DNA of 30,755 nt, taken from NCBI GenBank assembly GCA_050696075.1, contig JBOGUF010000193.1:1-30755 (forward strand). The letters run 5' to 3'. This DNA is from JBOGUF01 sp050696075. GTDB taxonomy: Bacteria > Chloroflexota > Chloroflexia > Thermomicrobiales > UBA6265. Positions 7,233 to 14,745 of this stretch are shown one piece after another (within the stretch, counting starts at the first letter, position 1; every line of letters begins with the position of its first letter). The notes below the pieces were generated by a model. It saw only the letters and a list, made by a program, of their open reading frames with translations, did not search any database and was not told the DNA's origin. Position numbers and translations under genes: made by a program.

Positions 7233-7511
7233 ATGAACGTCAGCCTGACCCCGCACCTGGAAGCAATGGTCCGCCAGAAGGTCGCCAGCGGCCGCTATAA
7301 CAACGCCAGTGAGGTTGTGCGCGAGGCACTGCGCCTGATGGAAGAGCATGACCAGCACCAGCGGTTGCGCGCCGCTCTCGCCATTGGACGTGAGCAAGTC
7401 GAGCGCGGAGAGGGTCGACCATACGCCGCCGGGCTCCGTGATGAGATCCAACAAGCCGCTCGCCGGAAGGCGCAAGAGGGCAAGACCCCAAACGCCGATG
7501 TCGTCCCATAG
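7233..7511 (+). CDS. parD: ParD/CopG-family antitoxin without a partner toxin
   Basis: A 92-residue ParD-type antitoxin. The ribbon-helix-helix DNA-binding part is at the N-terminus (MNVSLTPHLEAMVRQKV, then SGRYNNASEVVREALRLM), followed by a charged helical tail that would wrap a ParE toxin. Start ATG 7233 is set by GAAGGAGG at 7217-7224. Normally parE follows within a few bases, but here the next 50 bases are noncoding and the next gene is on the other strand, so this is an orphan antitoxin. It could still repress its own promoter or protect against a toxin elsewhere. A second ParD lies at 10752. Confidence 0.88.
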   Translation: MNVSLTPHLEAMVRQKVASGRYNNASEVVREALRLMEEHDQHQRLRAALAIGREQVERGEGRPYAAGLRDEIQQAARRKAQEGKTPNADVVP

Positions 7512-7563
7512 CCTTCAGATCATCTTCGCTTCACGTAAAAAAATGCACTTCAACCCGCTCTTT

Positions 7564-7914
7564 TCAGCCGAGCAGTGCCGCAAGCCGCTTCGGAGCCGTC
7601 ATCCGGTAGCTCTCCTCGATCAGCTCGGCGATCTCGTCCCAATCGACCTCGGCGTCGAGCCGGACCCCGATCCAGCCGTTGCCCCCGACGTACGGCGGGA
7701 CAAAGAACCAGTCGGGGTCCGCACCGACGAGGATCGTCTGCACCCCTGGCCGTGCCTTGCACCAGAAGCAGAGACGGCCGTCATCCTGCCTCGGCATGGC
7801 GAAGATCTTGCCGCGCACGCGAAAGGTGGGAGCCTCCCAGGTCTCCTGCTCGGTCGCCTCCGGCAAGGCCAGGCAGATCGAGCGCAGCCGCGCAATCAGG
7901 TCATCGACCATCAA
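7564..7914 (-). CDS. MmcQ/YjbR family protein
   Basis: A 116-residue protein of the MmcQ/YjbR family (CyaY-like fold, role unclear, sometimes called DNA-binding). Recognisable parts are LPEATEQETWEAPTFRVRGK at about residues 17-36, IFAMPRQDDG, LCFWCKARPG, then DPDWFFVPPYVGGNGWIGVRL and a C-terminal WDEIAELIEESYRMTAPKRL. Length and order are normal. Two adjacent Met codons start it; either is possible. It is 58 bases downstream of the VOC gene on the same strand and may share its transcript. Confidence 0.85.
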   Translation of the reverse strand: MMVDDLIARLRSICLALPEATEQETWEAPTFRVRGKIFAMPRQDDGRLCFWCKARPGVQTILVGADPDWFFVPPYVGGNGWIGVRLDAEVDWDEIAELIEESYRMTAPKRLAALLG

Positions 7915-7972
7915 GAATACGCTCCGTCAGGGCCATCTTACCTTGACTGGCCGGCAACAGCCGTGGTCGCGG

Positions 7973-8380
7973 TCATACGTCTACGCCTGGTAGATACGTG
8001 CCGAAGGTCCAGACGCGCCCCTCCGGGTCGCCCACGGTATATTCGCGTGAGTTGTAGTCGGTGTCATATGGCTCCTTGAGGATGTCCGCGCCCGCCGCTC
8101 TCGCTCGCTTGCAGTGCGCGTCGACGTCGTCGATCGTGACGTAGACGGTTCCGCCATCGGGCGGACCGCCGGCGCCTGGCTCGCCGTTCGCCGCTCCCAA
8201 CATGATTGCGCCAGCACCGAGTCCCAGCTCGACGTGGCCGATTGTCCCGTCCGGCCTCGTCACCACGAGCCGTTTCTCGAAGCCAAACCCGCTGAGCAGC
8301 CACTCGATGGCGGCGGGCACGTCCCGGTAGATCAGGATCGGAAAGACATTCGGCATCGTGGCTCGTCCATTCTCGGTCAT
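7973..8380 (-). CDS. VOC-superfamily (glyoxalase-like) protein
   Basis: A 135-residue protein of the vicinal-oxygen-chelate superfamily, probably a PhnB/glyoxalase-like enzyme or resistance-type binding protein. The N-terminal half begins PNVFPILIYRDVPAAIEWL, with FGFEKR at about residues 30-35 and HVELGLGAGAIMLG as the core strand. The C-terminal half has VYVTIDDVDAHCKRA, a linker, and a final YTVGDPEGRVWTFGTY with the usual Asp-Pro-Glu-Gly turn. Start ATG 8380 is chosen because GGAAGG lies about nine bases upstream; ATG 8356 is a second option. The substrate cannot be inferred. Confidence 0.85.
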   Translation of the reverse strand: MTENGRATMPNVFPILIYRDVPAAIEWLLSGFGFEKRLVVTRPDGTIGHVELGLGAGAIMLGAANGEPGAGGPPDGGTVYVTIDDVDAHCKRARAAGADILKEPYDTDYNSREYTVGDPEGRVWTFGTYLPGVDV

Positions 8381-8492
8381 CTCGTTGTTCCTTCCTGCAA
8401 ATCCCACGCGACTGCTTACGCTCTTCAGAGTGTAGGGATTCGCCCTCGGGCCGTCTTGGACGAATGTTACCCGCGATCAGCTTGGCCAAGGC

Positions 8493-9374
8493 TCACACCG
8501 CGATCGGAACCAGTGCATCCAGCCGCGCCCGAGACAACTCCGTCGGCGTGCAGCCGGCAAACTGGCGCACGTCACGAATCAAGTGTGACTGGTCATAGTA
8601 GCCACAGCGATGCGCCAGATCCGCCCAGTCGATCGCGTTGTCCCGATCGAGCAGGCGCATCGTGCGATGAAACCGAACGATCCGCGCCACCTGCTTCGGC
8701 GGCATCCCCACCTGCTCTCGGAACCGCGCGACGAGGTGCTTTCGGCTCCAGCCGATCTCCTCCGCCAGCGCGGTCACCGCAACGCTGCCACCCGCATCCT
8801 CGATTTGCCGCCATGCCCACGCGACGTCCGCGTCAGCTGGTCTCGCCTCGTCCATCCGGGCAGCAATGAACCCGTCCATGATCGCGAACCGGGCGGTCCA
8901 ATTCGACGCCTCGAATAGCCGCTCTTCCAACCGCCGCGCCATCGGCCCGACGAGATCGTCGAGTGCGACAACGCGATTGACCAACTCCCCCATCGACACG
9001 CCGAAGAACCGGTACGCGCCGATGGGCGTGAAGTTCACCTGGAGGCAATAGGCTGTCCCGGTCGACTCGTGGAACGCCGCGACGTCGTGCAATCCTGCCA
9101 GAAAGCTGCCGTGTGTTGTCCAGCGCGTCGGTTGAGCAGCGTTGCTCATGCGGAAGGGAGATCCGAAGTTGATGATGAGCGGCACCTCCGGCGACGGCAG
9201 CTCCCAGCCGCGCACCGGATATGCCATCATCTCGACGTAGCCGTGGTACGCCGTCACGTGCCCACGCAGACGCGAATCCGGCTCGCCCATCACGAGTTCC
9301 CAGCCGCCCCTCGTCGACCCGTCGCGCAGAACTCGCAACCGTCGGTCTGGCAGGCATGTGACCGCGGCAACCAC
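8493..9374 (-). CDS. AraC-family transcriptional regulator
   Basis: A 293-residue regulator. The N-terminal part (RDGSTRGGWELVMGEPDSRL, HVTAYHGYVEM, PLIINFGSPF) resembles the sensor region of AraC proteins with a DUF6597-like domain. The C-terminal double helix-turn-helix is clear: VAVTALAEEIGWSRKHLVAR, then FREQVGMPPKQVARIVRFHR and LAHRCGYYDQSHLIRDVRQF. The start is taken as GTG 9374, with GGAGGGGG about nine bases upstream. An extended -10 (TGCTATGAT) on this strand covers 9418-9423, so the ATGs at 9419 and 9422 would lie upstream of the mRNA start. It diverges from the acyl-CoA dehydrogenase and could regulate it. Confidence 0.85.
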   Translation of the reverse strand: MVAAVTCLPDRRLRVLRDGSTRGGWELVMGEPDSRLRGHVTAYHGYVEMMAYPVRGWELPSPEVPLIINFGSPFRMSNAAQPTRWTTHGSFLAGLHDVAAFHESTGTAYCLQVNFTPIGAYRFFGVSMGELVNRVVALDDLVGPMARRLEERLFEASNWTARFAIMDGFIAARMDEARPADADVAWAWRQIEDAGGSVAVTALAEEIGWSRKHLVARFREQVGMPPKQVARIVRFHRTMRLLDRDNAIDWADLAHRCGYYDQSHLIRDVRQFAGCTPTELSRARLDALVPIAV

Positions 9375-9417
9375 GACTCTCCCCCTCCGCAACCGACCTA
9401 TCAACGATCTGATTCCC

Positions 9418-9426
9418 ATCATAGCA
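9418..9426 (-). promoter_or_regulatory. Extended -10 promoter of the AraC-family gene
   Basis: The minus strand reads TGCTATGAT, the same nine bases as in front of parD at 7203-7211. Expected transcription start is near 9411, giving a leader of about 35 bases with a strong Shine-Dalgarno before GTG 9374. Confidence 0.5.
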
Positions 9427-9453
9427 CATTCGTTCTTTCTGTCCGTACACCCA

Positions 9454-9481
9454 TTGGGGAACGGGTCTTGCGCGATACACT
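9454..9481 (+). promoter_or_regulatory. Candidate promoter of the acyl-CoA dehydrogenase gene
   Basis: TTGGGG at 9454-9459 and TACACT at 9476-9481 are separated by 16 bases. The leader to ATG 9532 would be about 45 bases. It lies in the divergent gap with the AraC-family gene. Confidence 0.35.
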
Positions 9482-9531
9482 TGTCGCTGACGAGCCGCGA
9501 CGGGGCGGCACAGACGATCAGGAGGCCACCG

Positions 9532-10695
9532 ATGTCCTCGAGCCTGACTTTCGACCTGACCGACGACCAACGCGCCCTGCGCGACACCGTCCGCGAGTTC
9601 GCCGAGAGCGAGATCGCGCCCCACGCCGCCGCGTGGGACGAGCAGCACCTCTTCCCGACCGAGGTAATCCGCCAACTGGGCGAACTGGGCGCGATGGGCG
9701 TCGCCTTCCCCGAGGAATACGGCGGGCTCGGCGCGGGCGCGGTCGCCCAGGCGATCGTGATCGAGGAGTTGGCCCGGATCGATTCGTCGGTCGCCGTCAC
9801 CGTCGGCGCCAGCGTCTCTCTCGGCGGCGAGCCGATCTTGCTCTTCGGCAACGAGGAGCAAAAGCAGCGCTTCCTCGTGCCACTCGCCCAGGGCGAGATC
9901 CTCGGCGCCTTCGCCAGCACCGAGCCGGGGGCGGGCTCCGACATCCGCGCCGCGAAGACGACCGCTCGCCGCGAGGAGAACTGCTGGGTCCTCAACGGCA
10001 CCAAAGCATTCATCACCAACGCCGGCAACGACTTGAGCGGCTTCTGCATTGCCACCGCGCGGACGGCGACCGACGGCGGCAGTACCGCCCTGAGCACCTT
10101 CATCGTGCCGACCGGCACCCCCGGTTACGAGCCCCAGAATCCCTACCGCAAGCTCGGCTGGCACGCCTCGGACACCCGCGAGGTCGTCTTCGCCGATTGC
10201 CGCCTGCCCGATGAGGCGCTGCTCGGCCCCCTCGGCAAGGGCGCCCGCGTCTTCCTCACCACGCTCGACGGCGGCCGAGTCGGCATCGCCGCGATGTCGG
10301 TCGGCCTGGCCCAGGGTGCGCTCGAACAGGCGACCGTCTACGCCAAGGAGCGCGTCGCCTTCGGCGCGCCGATCGCCCGGCAGCAGGCGATTCACTTCAA
10401 GCTGGCCGACCTCAAAACCCAGATCGACGCCGCGCGCCTCCTGACCTATCGCGCCGCGGCGCTCAAAGAGGCCGGCAAGCCTTGCACCGAGGAAGCGGCC
10501 ATGGCGAAACTCTTCGCCTCCGAGGTCGCCGTCCGCGCCGCCGAGGAAAACATGCAGATCCACGGCGGCTTTGGCTTCATCGAGGAGTCAGCCGTTCCCC
10601 GCTTCTACCGCGACGCCAAGGTGCTCACCATCGGCGAAGGCACGAGCGAGATCCTCAAATACGTCATCGCCCGCCAGATGGGCTTGGTGGAGTGA
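9532..10695 (+). CDS. Acyl-CoA dehydrogenase (FAD)
   Basis: FAD-dependent alpha,beta-dehydrogenation of an acyl-CoA; 387 residues, normal length. Family signature 1 is GAFASTEPGAGSD near residues 124-136; signature 2 is QIHGGFGFIEESAVPRFYRD near 343-362. The catalytic base Glu is at about 369 in IGEGTSEI, the canonical position of short- and medium-chain enzymes. Isovaleryl-CoA dehydrogenases lack Glu at that site, so despite the leucine genes in this window it is more likely a short-chain or 2-methyl-branched acyl-CoA dehydrogenase. Start ATG 9532 has AGGAGG seven bases upstream. Divergent from an AraC-type gene. Confidence 0.93.
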   Translation: MSSSLTFDLTDDQRALRDTVREFAESEIAPHAAAWDEQHLFPTEVIRQLGELGAMGVAFPEEYGGLGAGAVAQAIVIEELARIDSSVAVTVGASVSLGGEPILLFGNEEQKQRFLVPLAQGEILGAFASTEPGAGSDIRAAKTTARREENCWVLNGTKAFITNAGNDLSGFCIATARTATDGGSTALSTFIVPTGTPGYEPQNPYRKLGWHASDTREVVFADCRLPDEALLGPLGKGARVFLTTLDGGRVGIAAMSVGLAQGALEQATVYAKERVAFGAPIARQQAIHFKLADLKTQIDAARLLTYRAAALKEAGKPCTEEAAMAKLFASEVAVRAAEENMQIHGGFGFIEESAVPRFYRDAKVLTIGEGTSEILKYVIARQMGLVE

Positions 10696-10751
10696 GGAAC
10701 CTTCTGTGGCTCGTCGCGAGAATCGGTATGCTGGTCCGCGGAGGCATCACC

Positions 10752-11018
10752 ATGAACGTTCGACTCAATCCCAGTCTCGAAGCGATGATTCAAGAGAAGG
10801 TCGAATCCGGCGAGTACGGCGGCGCGAGCGAAGTCGTCGAGGAAGCGCTGCGCTTCATGGCGGAGCGGGATCAGCGCGCTCGGCAACTCAAGGCCTCCGT
10901 GGCGAAAGGCTTCGCGCAGTTCGAGCGCGAAGAGAGCGTCGAACTGACGCCCGAGCATATGGAACTCATCGTGCAGCGCGCCGCCGAAAGCGCGCGCGAG
11001 AAAGCCGGTCGCGGATAA
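10752..11018 (+). CDS. parD: ParD/CopG-family antitoxin (partner toxin truncated)
   Basis: An 88-residue ParD antitoxin. The N-terminal ribbon-helix-helix (MNVRLNPSLEAMIQEKVESG, then ASEVVEEALRFM) is followed by a charged helical tail. It resembles the ParD at 7233 in the first 45 residues (MNVxLxPxLEAM, then ASEVVxEALR) but differs in the tail, so they are paralogues with different partners rather than a recent copy. It lies 56 bases after the acyl-CoA dehydrogenase; a TATGCT box near 10727 may drive it. Directly behind, in the same frame, is only the C-terminal part of a ParE. Confidence 0.87.
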   Translation: MNVRLNPSLEAMIQEKVESGEYGGASEVVEEALRFMAERDQRARQLKASVAKGFAQFEREESVELTPEHMELIVQRAAESAREKAGRG

Positions 11019-11201
11019 CGTCACGCCGTAGCATTCGCCTTTCTCAGCACGCCGAATCGGACGCGCCACGAGTTCGGCCCGGGCACGCGTAGCTACATCA
11101 CTGGCCAACACGTCATCGTCTATCGCGCGACGGACGCCGAGCTGCTTGTCTCCCGCATCATCCACGTACGGCGAGACCTCGAACGCGCCATGCGCGAGTA
11201 A
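11019..11201 (+). pseudogene. parE: ParE toxin remnant (C-terminal part only)
   Basis: Starting directly after the ParD stop and in the same frame, 60 codons read as the C-terminal part of a ParE/RelE-type toxin. FLSTPNRTRHEFGPGTRSY matches the central loop and strand, and QHVIVYRATDAELLVSRIIH the last strands, ending RRDLERAMRE and TAA at 11199. The usual first 35-40 residues with two long helices, and a start codon, are missing. A deletion that removed the toxin N-terminus explains this. The remnant should be non-toxic and is unlikely to be translated on its own. Confidence 0.75.
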
Positions 11202-11219
11202 ATCGCCCACGGCAACGAG

Positions 11220-11888
11220 ATGGAGCAATTCGTGCAGTTCGAACGCCTTCAGATCTCAGGTCATAGCGGCGAGCCGGTTCCCAACGAGATCGTCCGCCAG
11301 GATGGCGAAACGGACCATCTCGCCGTCATGCTGCCAGGCTTCGGCTACACCTGCGACATGCCGCTCGTCTACTACGCCGAGAGCCTACTGCTGGACGCCG
11401 GCGCCGACGTCTTCCGGGTCGAATACGCCTACAACCGCCGCGATGGCTTCTTGGACCTGCCGCGAGACAAGCAGCGAGCCTGGTTACTTGACGACGCGTC
11501 CGCCGCCTTCCGTTCTGCCCTCAGCCAGCGCCCGTATGACGATCTGATCATGATCGGCAAGTCGCTGGGCACGCTCGCCATGGGCCATCTCTTGACAGGA
11601 GAGCCACCGCCAACAGCTCGGACCCGCGCGGTCTGGCTGACGCCGTTGCTGGCAGAGGACATCCTCCGCGCCCAGATGATCGATTTCGACGGACGGTCGT
11701 TGCTCGTGATCGGCGCCACCGACCCGCACTATGACCGAGCCTGTCTCGACGAACTGAGGGCTGCCGGTCACGACACGATGATCATCGACAACGCGGACCA
11801 TAGCCTCGACGTCCCTGGAGACATCGCGGCTTCGGTCCGCGCCGTCGAGCAGGTTATGCAGGCACTTCAAGCCTTCATCATAGCGTGA
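11220..11888 (+). CDS. Alpha/beta hydrolase
   Basis: A 222-residue small alpha/beta hydrolase, probably cytoplasmic since no signal peptide is seen. The oxyanion strand is HLAVMLPGFGYTCDMP near residues 33-48. The nucleophile elbow is GKSLGT near 114 (Ser in GxSxG form), the acid is in VIGATDPHYD near 165, and the His is in NADHSLDVPGD near 193, completing a Ser-Asp-His triad. The start ATG 11220 follows the ParE remnant by 18 bases with GGCAACGAG as a weak ribosome site. Substrate unknown; esterase or peptidase-like. Confidence 0.85.
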   Translation: MEQFVQFERLQISGHSGEPVPNEIVRQDGETDHLAVMLPGFGYTCDMPLVYYAESLLLDAGADVFRVEYAYNRRDGFLDLPRDKQRAWLLDDASAAFRSALSQRPYDDLIMIGKSLGTLAMGHLLTGEPPPTARTRAVWLTPLLAEDILRAQMIDFDGRSLLVIGATDPHYDRACLDELRAAGHDTMIIDNADHSLDVPGDIAASVRAVEQVMQALQAFIIA

Positions 11889-12299
11889 CTCGCGTGCGGG
11901 CCTCCTCGTTCCCTATTCTCTGGTCGCGCGTCCTCCCCTACGATACCGCCGCTCGACAGCCGCAGGGCGGCGCATGCCGCGCCGGGAGGATTTTTGCGCG
12001 TGAAGAACACCGAACGTCCTTCATCACAAACCCACCGGCGCCGCTGCCAGCTTGGCTCGGTGGGACGGACCAGACATGGCATGCTCGACCACCTGACCGT
12101 GCTCAGCATCGCCGCACATGACGGTCATCGATGCAGGCTGGGGATCTCGTGGCTACATTGCAGATCGTACACCGGTCGGCAATAATGGCAGACCAGAACG
12201 AGCACAGATTGATGGCCGTGTGGCGGTCCGTGGAGGGACGTTGCTGGTCCGCGACCAGACGCGATCCGTTGGGGCACCGTTGCGGCAGGTACTGGACCG
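11889..12299 (+). other. Region upstream of opuBA with a duplicated promoter-leader and gene scraps
   Basis: No convincing gene. 11939-12017 carries a promoter-leader closely similar to that of the enolase-superfamily gene at 19591-19670, including GGGAGGA and a GTG start at 12000, but the frame behind it gives only 61 unrecognised residues ending at 12185. A second small frame (ATG 12118 to TGA 12303, 61 residues, unrecognised) ends in a 4-base ATGA overlap with opuBA. Either could be a short real protein; both look more like leader or relic sequence. The opuBA mRNA probably begins near 11950. Confidence 0.5.
11939..12017 (+). repeat. Promoter-leader copy A (similar to 19591-19670)
   Basis: TACGATACCG (-10-like) at 11939, then GGCGGCGCATGCCGCG, GGGAGGA and CGCGTGAAGA follow in the same order and, within one base, the same spacing as at 19591. 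A 5-bp stem (GCGGC/GCCGC, loop GCAT) precedes the ribosome site. Similarity continues about 18 bases past the GTG and then stops. Confidence 0.75.
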
Positions 12300-13325
12300 A
12301 TGATTACGCTCGATCACGTATCCAAGACCTTCGCCTCCCACGGGCAGATAGTGCGGGCGGTGGACGACGTCAGCTTCGAGGTGAGGGCGGGTGAACTCCA
12401 TGTCCTGATCGGCCCGTCCGGCTCCGGGAAAACCACCACAATGCGGATGATCAACCGCTTGGAAACACCGACCGAGGGGCGCATCGTGGTCAACGGACGC
12501 GATGTCCGCGCCATGGACGTCGTGGAGTTGCGGCGCAGTATCGGGTACGTGATTCAGCAAGGCGGACTGTTCCCGCACTTCACGGTCGCCGACAACGTGT
12601 CGGTCGTGCCGCGCCTGCTCGGCTGGCCGCGCCGCAAGCGACGCGAGCGGGCCGAGGAGCTGCTCGCCCTCGTCGGGTTGCCGCCGGAGTTGTTTGCCGA
12701 CCGCTACCCCCGCCAGCTCTCCGGCGGGCAGCAGCAGCGCGTCGGCGTAGCGCGGGCGCTGGCAGCCGACCCGCCGATCGTGCTCATGGACGAGCCGTTC
12801 GGCGCGGTCGACCCGATCACCCGCAAGCAACTCCAGCGCGAGCTCCGCCGCATTCAAGCGGAAGTACACAAGACCATCGTCTTTGTCACGCACGACATCA
12901 GCGAGGCTTTTCTGCTGGGTGATCGCATTGTGCTGATGGACGACGGGCGCATCGTCCAGAACGGCACGCCGGCCGACCTCCTTCGACGCCCGGCCGCACC
13001 ATTCGTGACCGCGTTCATCGGCGAGGATCGCGGTCTCCGGGACTTGCAGTTCACAAGCCTCGCTGAAGTGGCCGAGCCGGCGCCCAGCGATGCGACGGTT
13101 GACGGCTTGACCCTACCCGGCAAGCTCTCGGTCCTCGACGCCAGCCGGGAAGTGGGCTTGCGGCCGCACGCGAACGGGGACGGCATCTGGATCACCGACG
13201 ACGCGGGGGCGCGCACCGGCTATCTCTCGTACCAGGGACTCGCCGCCGTATTGGGCGAAACGCTCGCCGCCGAGGAGTCCATCCCGATTGTGGACAAAGG
13301 GTCGGGTGATGGACTACCTGCGTGA
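12300..13325 (+). CDS. opuBA: Glycine betaine/choline ABC transporter ATPase
   Basis: Cytoplasmic ATPase of an OpuB/OsmF-type quaternary-amine importer, 341 residues. Walker A is GPSGSGKTTT (38-47), the Q-loop is near Gln86, the ABC signature LSGGQQQR (140-147), Walker B IVLMDEP (160-166) and the switch His is in VFVTHDISEAF. After about residue 240 comes a short tail; it is not a clear tandem CBS pair, so the ionic-strength sensor of osmoprotectant-type OpuA proteins seems absent, fitting a nutritional role. ATG 12300 overlaps the TGA of a small upstream frame by ATGA. It overlaps the following permease gene by 17 bases. Confidence 0.93.
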   Translation: MITLDHVSKTFASHGQIVRAVDDVSFEVRAGELHVLIGPSGSGKTTTMRMINRLETPTEGRIVVNGRDVRAMDVVELRRSIGYVIQQGGLFPHFTVADNVSVVPRLLGWPRRKRRERAEELLALVGLPPELFADRYPRQLSGGQQQRVGVARALAADPPIVLMDEPFGAVDPITRKQLQRELRRIQAEVHKTIVFVTHDISEAFLLGDRIVLMDDGRIVQNGTPADLLRRPAAPFVTAFIGEDRGLRDLQFTSLAEVAEPAPSDATVDGLTLPGKLSVLDASREVGLRPHANGDGIWITDDAGARTGYLSYQGLAAVLGETLAAEESIPIVDKGSGDGLPA

Positions 13326-13956
13326 GCACCCGGATCGGGTCTGGGAGCTGACCCAGCAGCACATCGAATTGGTGGCGATCAGCCTGCTCGTCGCGGTCCT
13401 GATCGGCATCCCGACCGGCATCCTGATCACTCGGGTCCGCTGGCTCGAAGGGCCGATCATCGGCACGGCCGGCGTGCTCTACACCGTGCCCAGCCTAGCG
13501 CTCTTCGCGATCCTGATTCCCTACACCGGCCTCGGGAGCACGACCGTCATCATCGCGCTTGCGATGTACTCCCTGCTCGCCATCGTCCGGAACACGGTCG
13601 CCGGGATCGACGACGTGCCGCCCGCCACGCTCGATGCCGCCCGCGGCATGGGCATGACCGGCGCCCAGCGGTTGGCGATGGTCGAGCTGCCGCTGGCGCT
13701 GCCCGTCATTCTGGCCGGGGTGCGGGTGGCCGCCGTCGCCGCGGTCGGCATCGCCACCATCGCCTCGGTGGTGGGCGCCGGCGGCCTCGGCCGCTTGATC
13801 TTCGACGGCATCAGCCGGATGCCCAGCGAGGCCGCCAGCCACCGTATCTACGCCGGCGCGCTGGTCGCTTCCGCCCTCGCCCTGATCGCGGATGGGGGTC
13901 TGGCCCTGCTCGGCGACCTCCTGCGGCGCGATGTCCGGCGAACCGGGAGGGGGTGA
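13309..13956 (+). CDS. opuBB: Glycine betaine/choline ABC transporter permease 1
   Basis: A 215-residue permease with about five or six membrane helices. Start ATG 13309 (MDYLREHPDRVWELTQQHIE) matches the usual start of OpuBB-type permeases and lies inside the end of opuBA. The ATPase-docking loop is AARGMGMTGAQRLAMVELPL near residues 112-131, followed by LPVILAGVRVAAVAAVGIAT. The C-terminus is basic (RRDVRRTGRG). Paired with a second permease nine bases downstream, so the membrane part is probably a heterodimer. No fused binding domain is present; the binding protein is separate. Confidence 0.92.
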   Translation: MDYLREHPDRVWELTQQHIELVAISLLVAVLIGIPTGILITRVRWLEGPIIGTAGVLYTVPSLALFAILIPYTGLGSTTVIIALAMYSLLAIVRNTVAGIDDVPPATLDAARGMGMTGAQRLAMVELPLALPVILAGVRVAAVAAVGIATIASVVGAGGLGRLIFDGISRMPSEAASHRIYAGALVASALALIADGGLALLGDLLRRDVRRTGRG

Positions 13957-13965
13957 GGTAACACG

Positions 13966-14628
13966 ATGGGCGACAACCCCCTCGATTTCATCGACTACAT
14001 CCGCGCGAACTGGGATAGGTTCTCCGAGTTGTTTATCCAGCACGTCGAATTGACGATCTACTCGGTCCTGCTCGGCATCCTGATCGCGCTGCCGCTGGCG
14101 GTGCTGGCCAGCCGCATCGCCCTGCTGGCCAAGCCGCTGACCTGGCTGGCGGCGATCGGCCAGACGATCCCCAGCCTCGCGATCCTTGCCCTGATGCTCC
14201 CGTTCCTCGGCATCGGCTTCCGCCCGGCGCTCTTCGCGCTGACGATCCGAGCGATCCTGCCGATCTTCCTCAACGCCTACGTCGGCATCCGCGGCACCGA
14301 CCGCGCCGTCATCGACGCCGCCCGTGGCATGGGAACCAGCAACGCCCAACTGCTCTTCATGGTCGAGCTCCCGCTCGCCAGCCCCGTCCTCTTCGCCGGG
14401 ATCCAGACCGCGACAGTCCAGAACATCGGTCTGGCGACGCTGGCGGCCTTCATCGGCGGGGGCGGACTCGGGGACCTGATCCTGCAAGGGCTGGCGCTGG
14501 TGGACTATCCGGTCCTCATGGCCGGGGCCGTGCCGATCGCGGCGCTGGCGATGGCCACTGAGGTCGGGATGAGCCAACTTCGCCGGTTGGTCATCCCGAA
14601 CGGCCTCCAGGTCGAGGCCAGGCGGTAG
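13966..14628 (+). CDS. opuBD: Glycine betaine/choline ABC transporter permease 2
   Basis: A 220-residue paralogue of the preceding permease. N-terminus DYIRANWDRFSELFIQHVEL, then helices including ILIALPLAVLASRI and GQTIPSLAILALMLPFLGIG. The docking loop is AARGMGTSNAQLLFMVELPL near residues 118-137, followed by SPVLFAGIQTATVQNIGLAT and GGGGLGDLILQGL. ATG 13966 is preceded by GGTGAGGTAACACG, giving a usable ribosome site. The last helix ends with a short basic tail. Fourth component, the binding protein, follows after 117 bases. Confidence 0.92.
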   Translation: MGDNPLDFIDYIRANWDRFSELFIQHVELTIYSVLLGILIALPLAVLASRIALLAKPLTWLAAIGQTIPSLAILALMLPFLGIGFRPALFALTIRAILPIFLNAYVGIRGTDRAVIDAARGMGTSNAQLLFMVELPLASPVLFAGIQTATVQNIGLATLAAFIGGGGLGDLILQGLALVDYPVLMAGAVPIAALAMATEVGMSQLRRLVIPNGLQVEARR

Positions 14629-14745
14629 CCGCGGCGAGTGCGTTGGAGCGAGTGGAAGGAGGCCCCTTGCCCGATCGTCGGGTACGATGCAGCGCGCCGG
14701 CAACGTCGCCGGCCGTGTGGACGCAACAGCGTTGAGGAGAGGACC

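Noticed and set aside
9417..9422. ATG codons as start of the AraC-family gene
   Set aside because: They overlap the TATGAT -10 box on the same strand, so they would lie upstream of the mRNA start; GTG 9374 has a strong ribosome site.
12118..12303. 61-residue frame ending in an ATGA overlap with opuBA
   Set aside because: No recognisable family and no ribosome site; the overlap alone is weak evidence. Mentioned under the intergenic region only.
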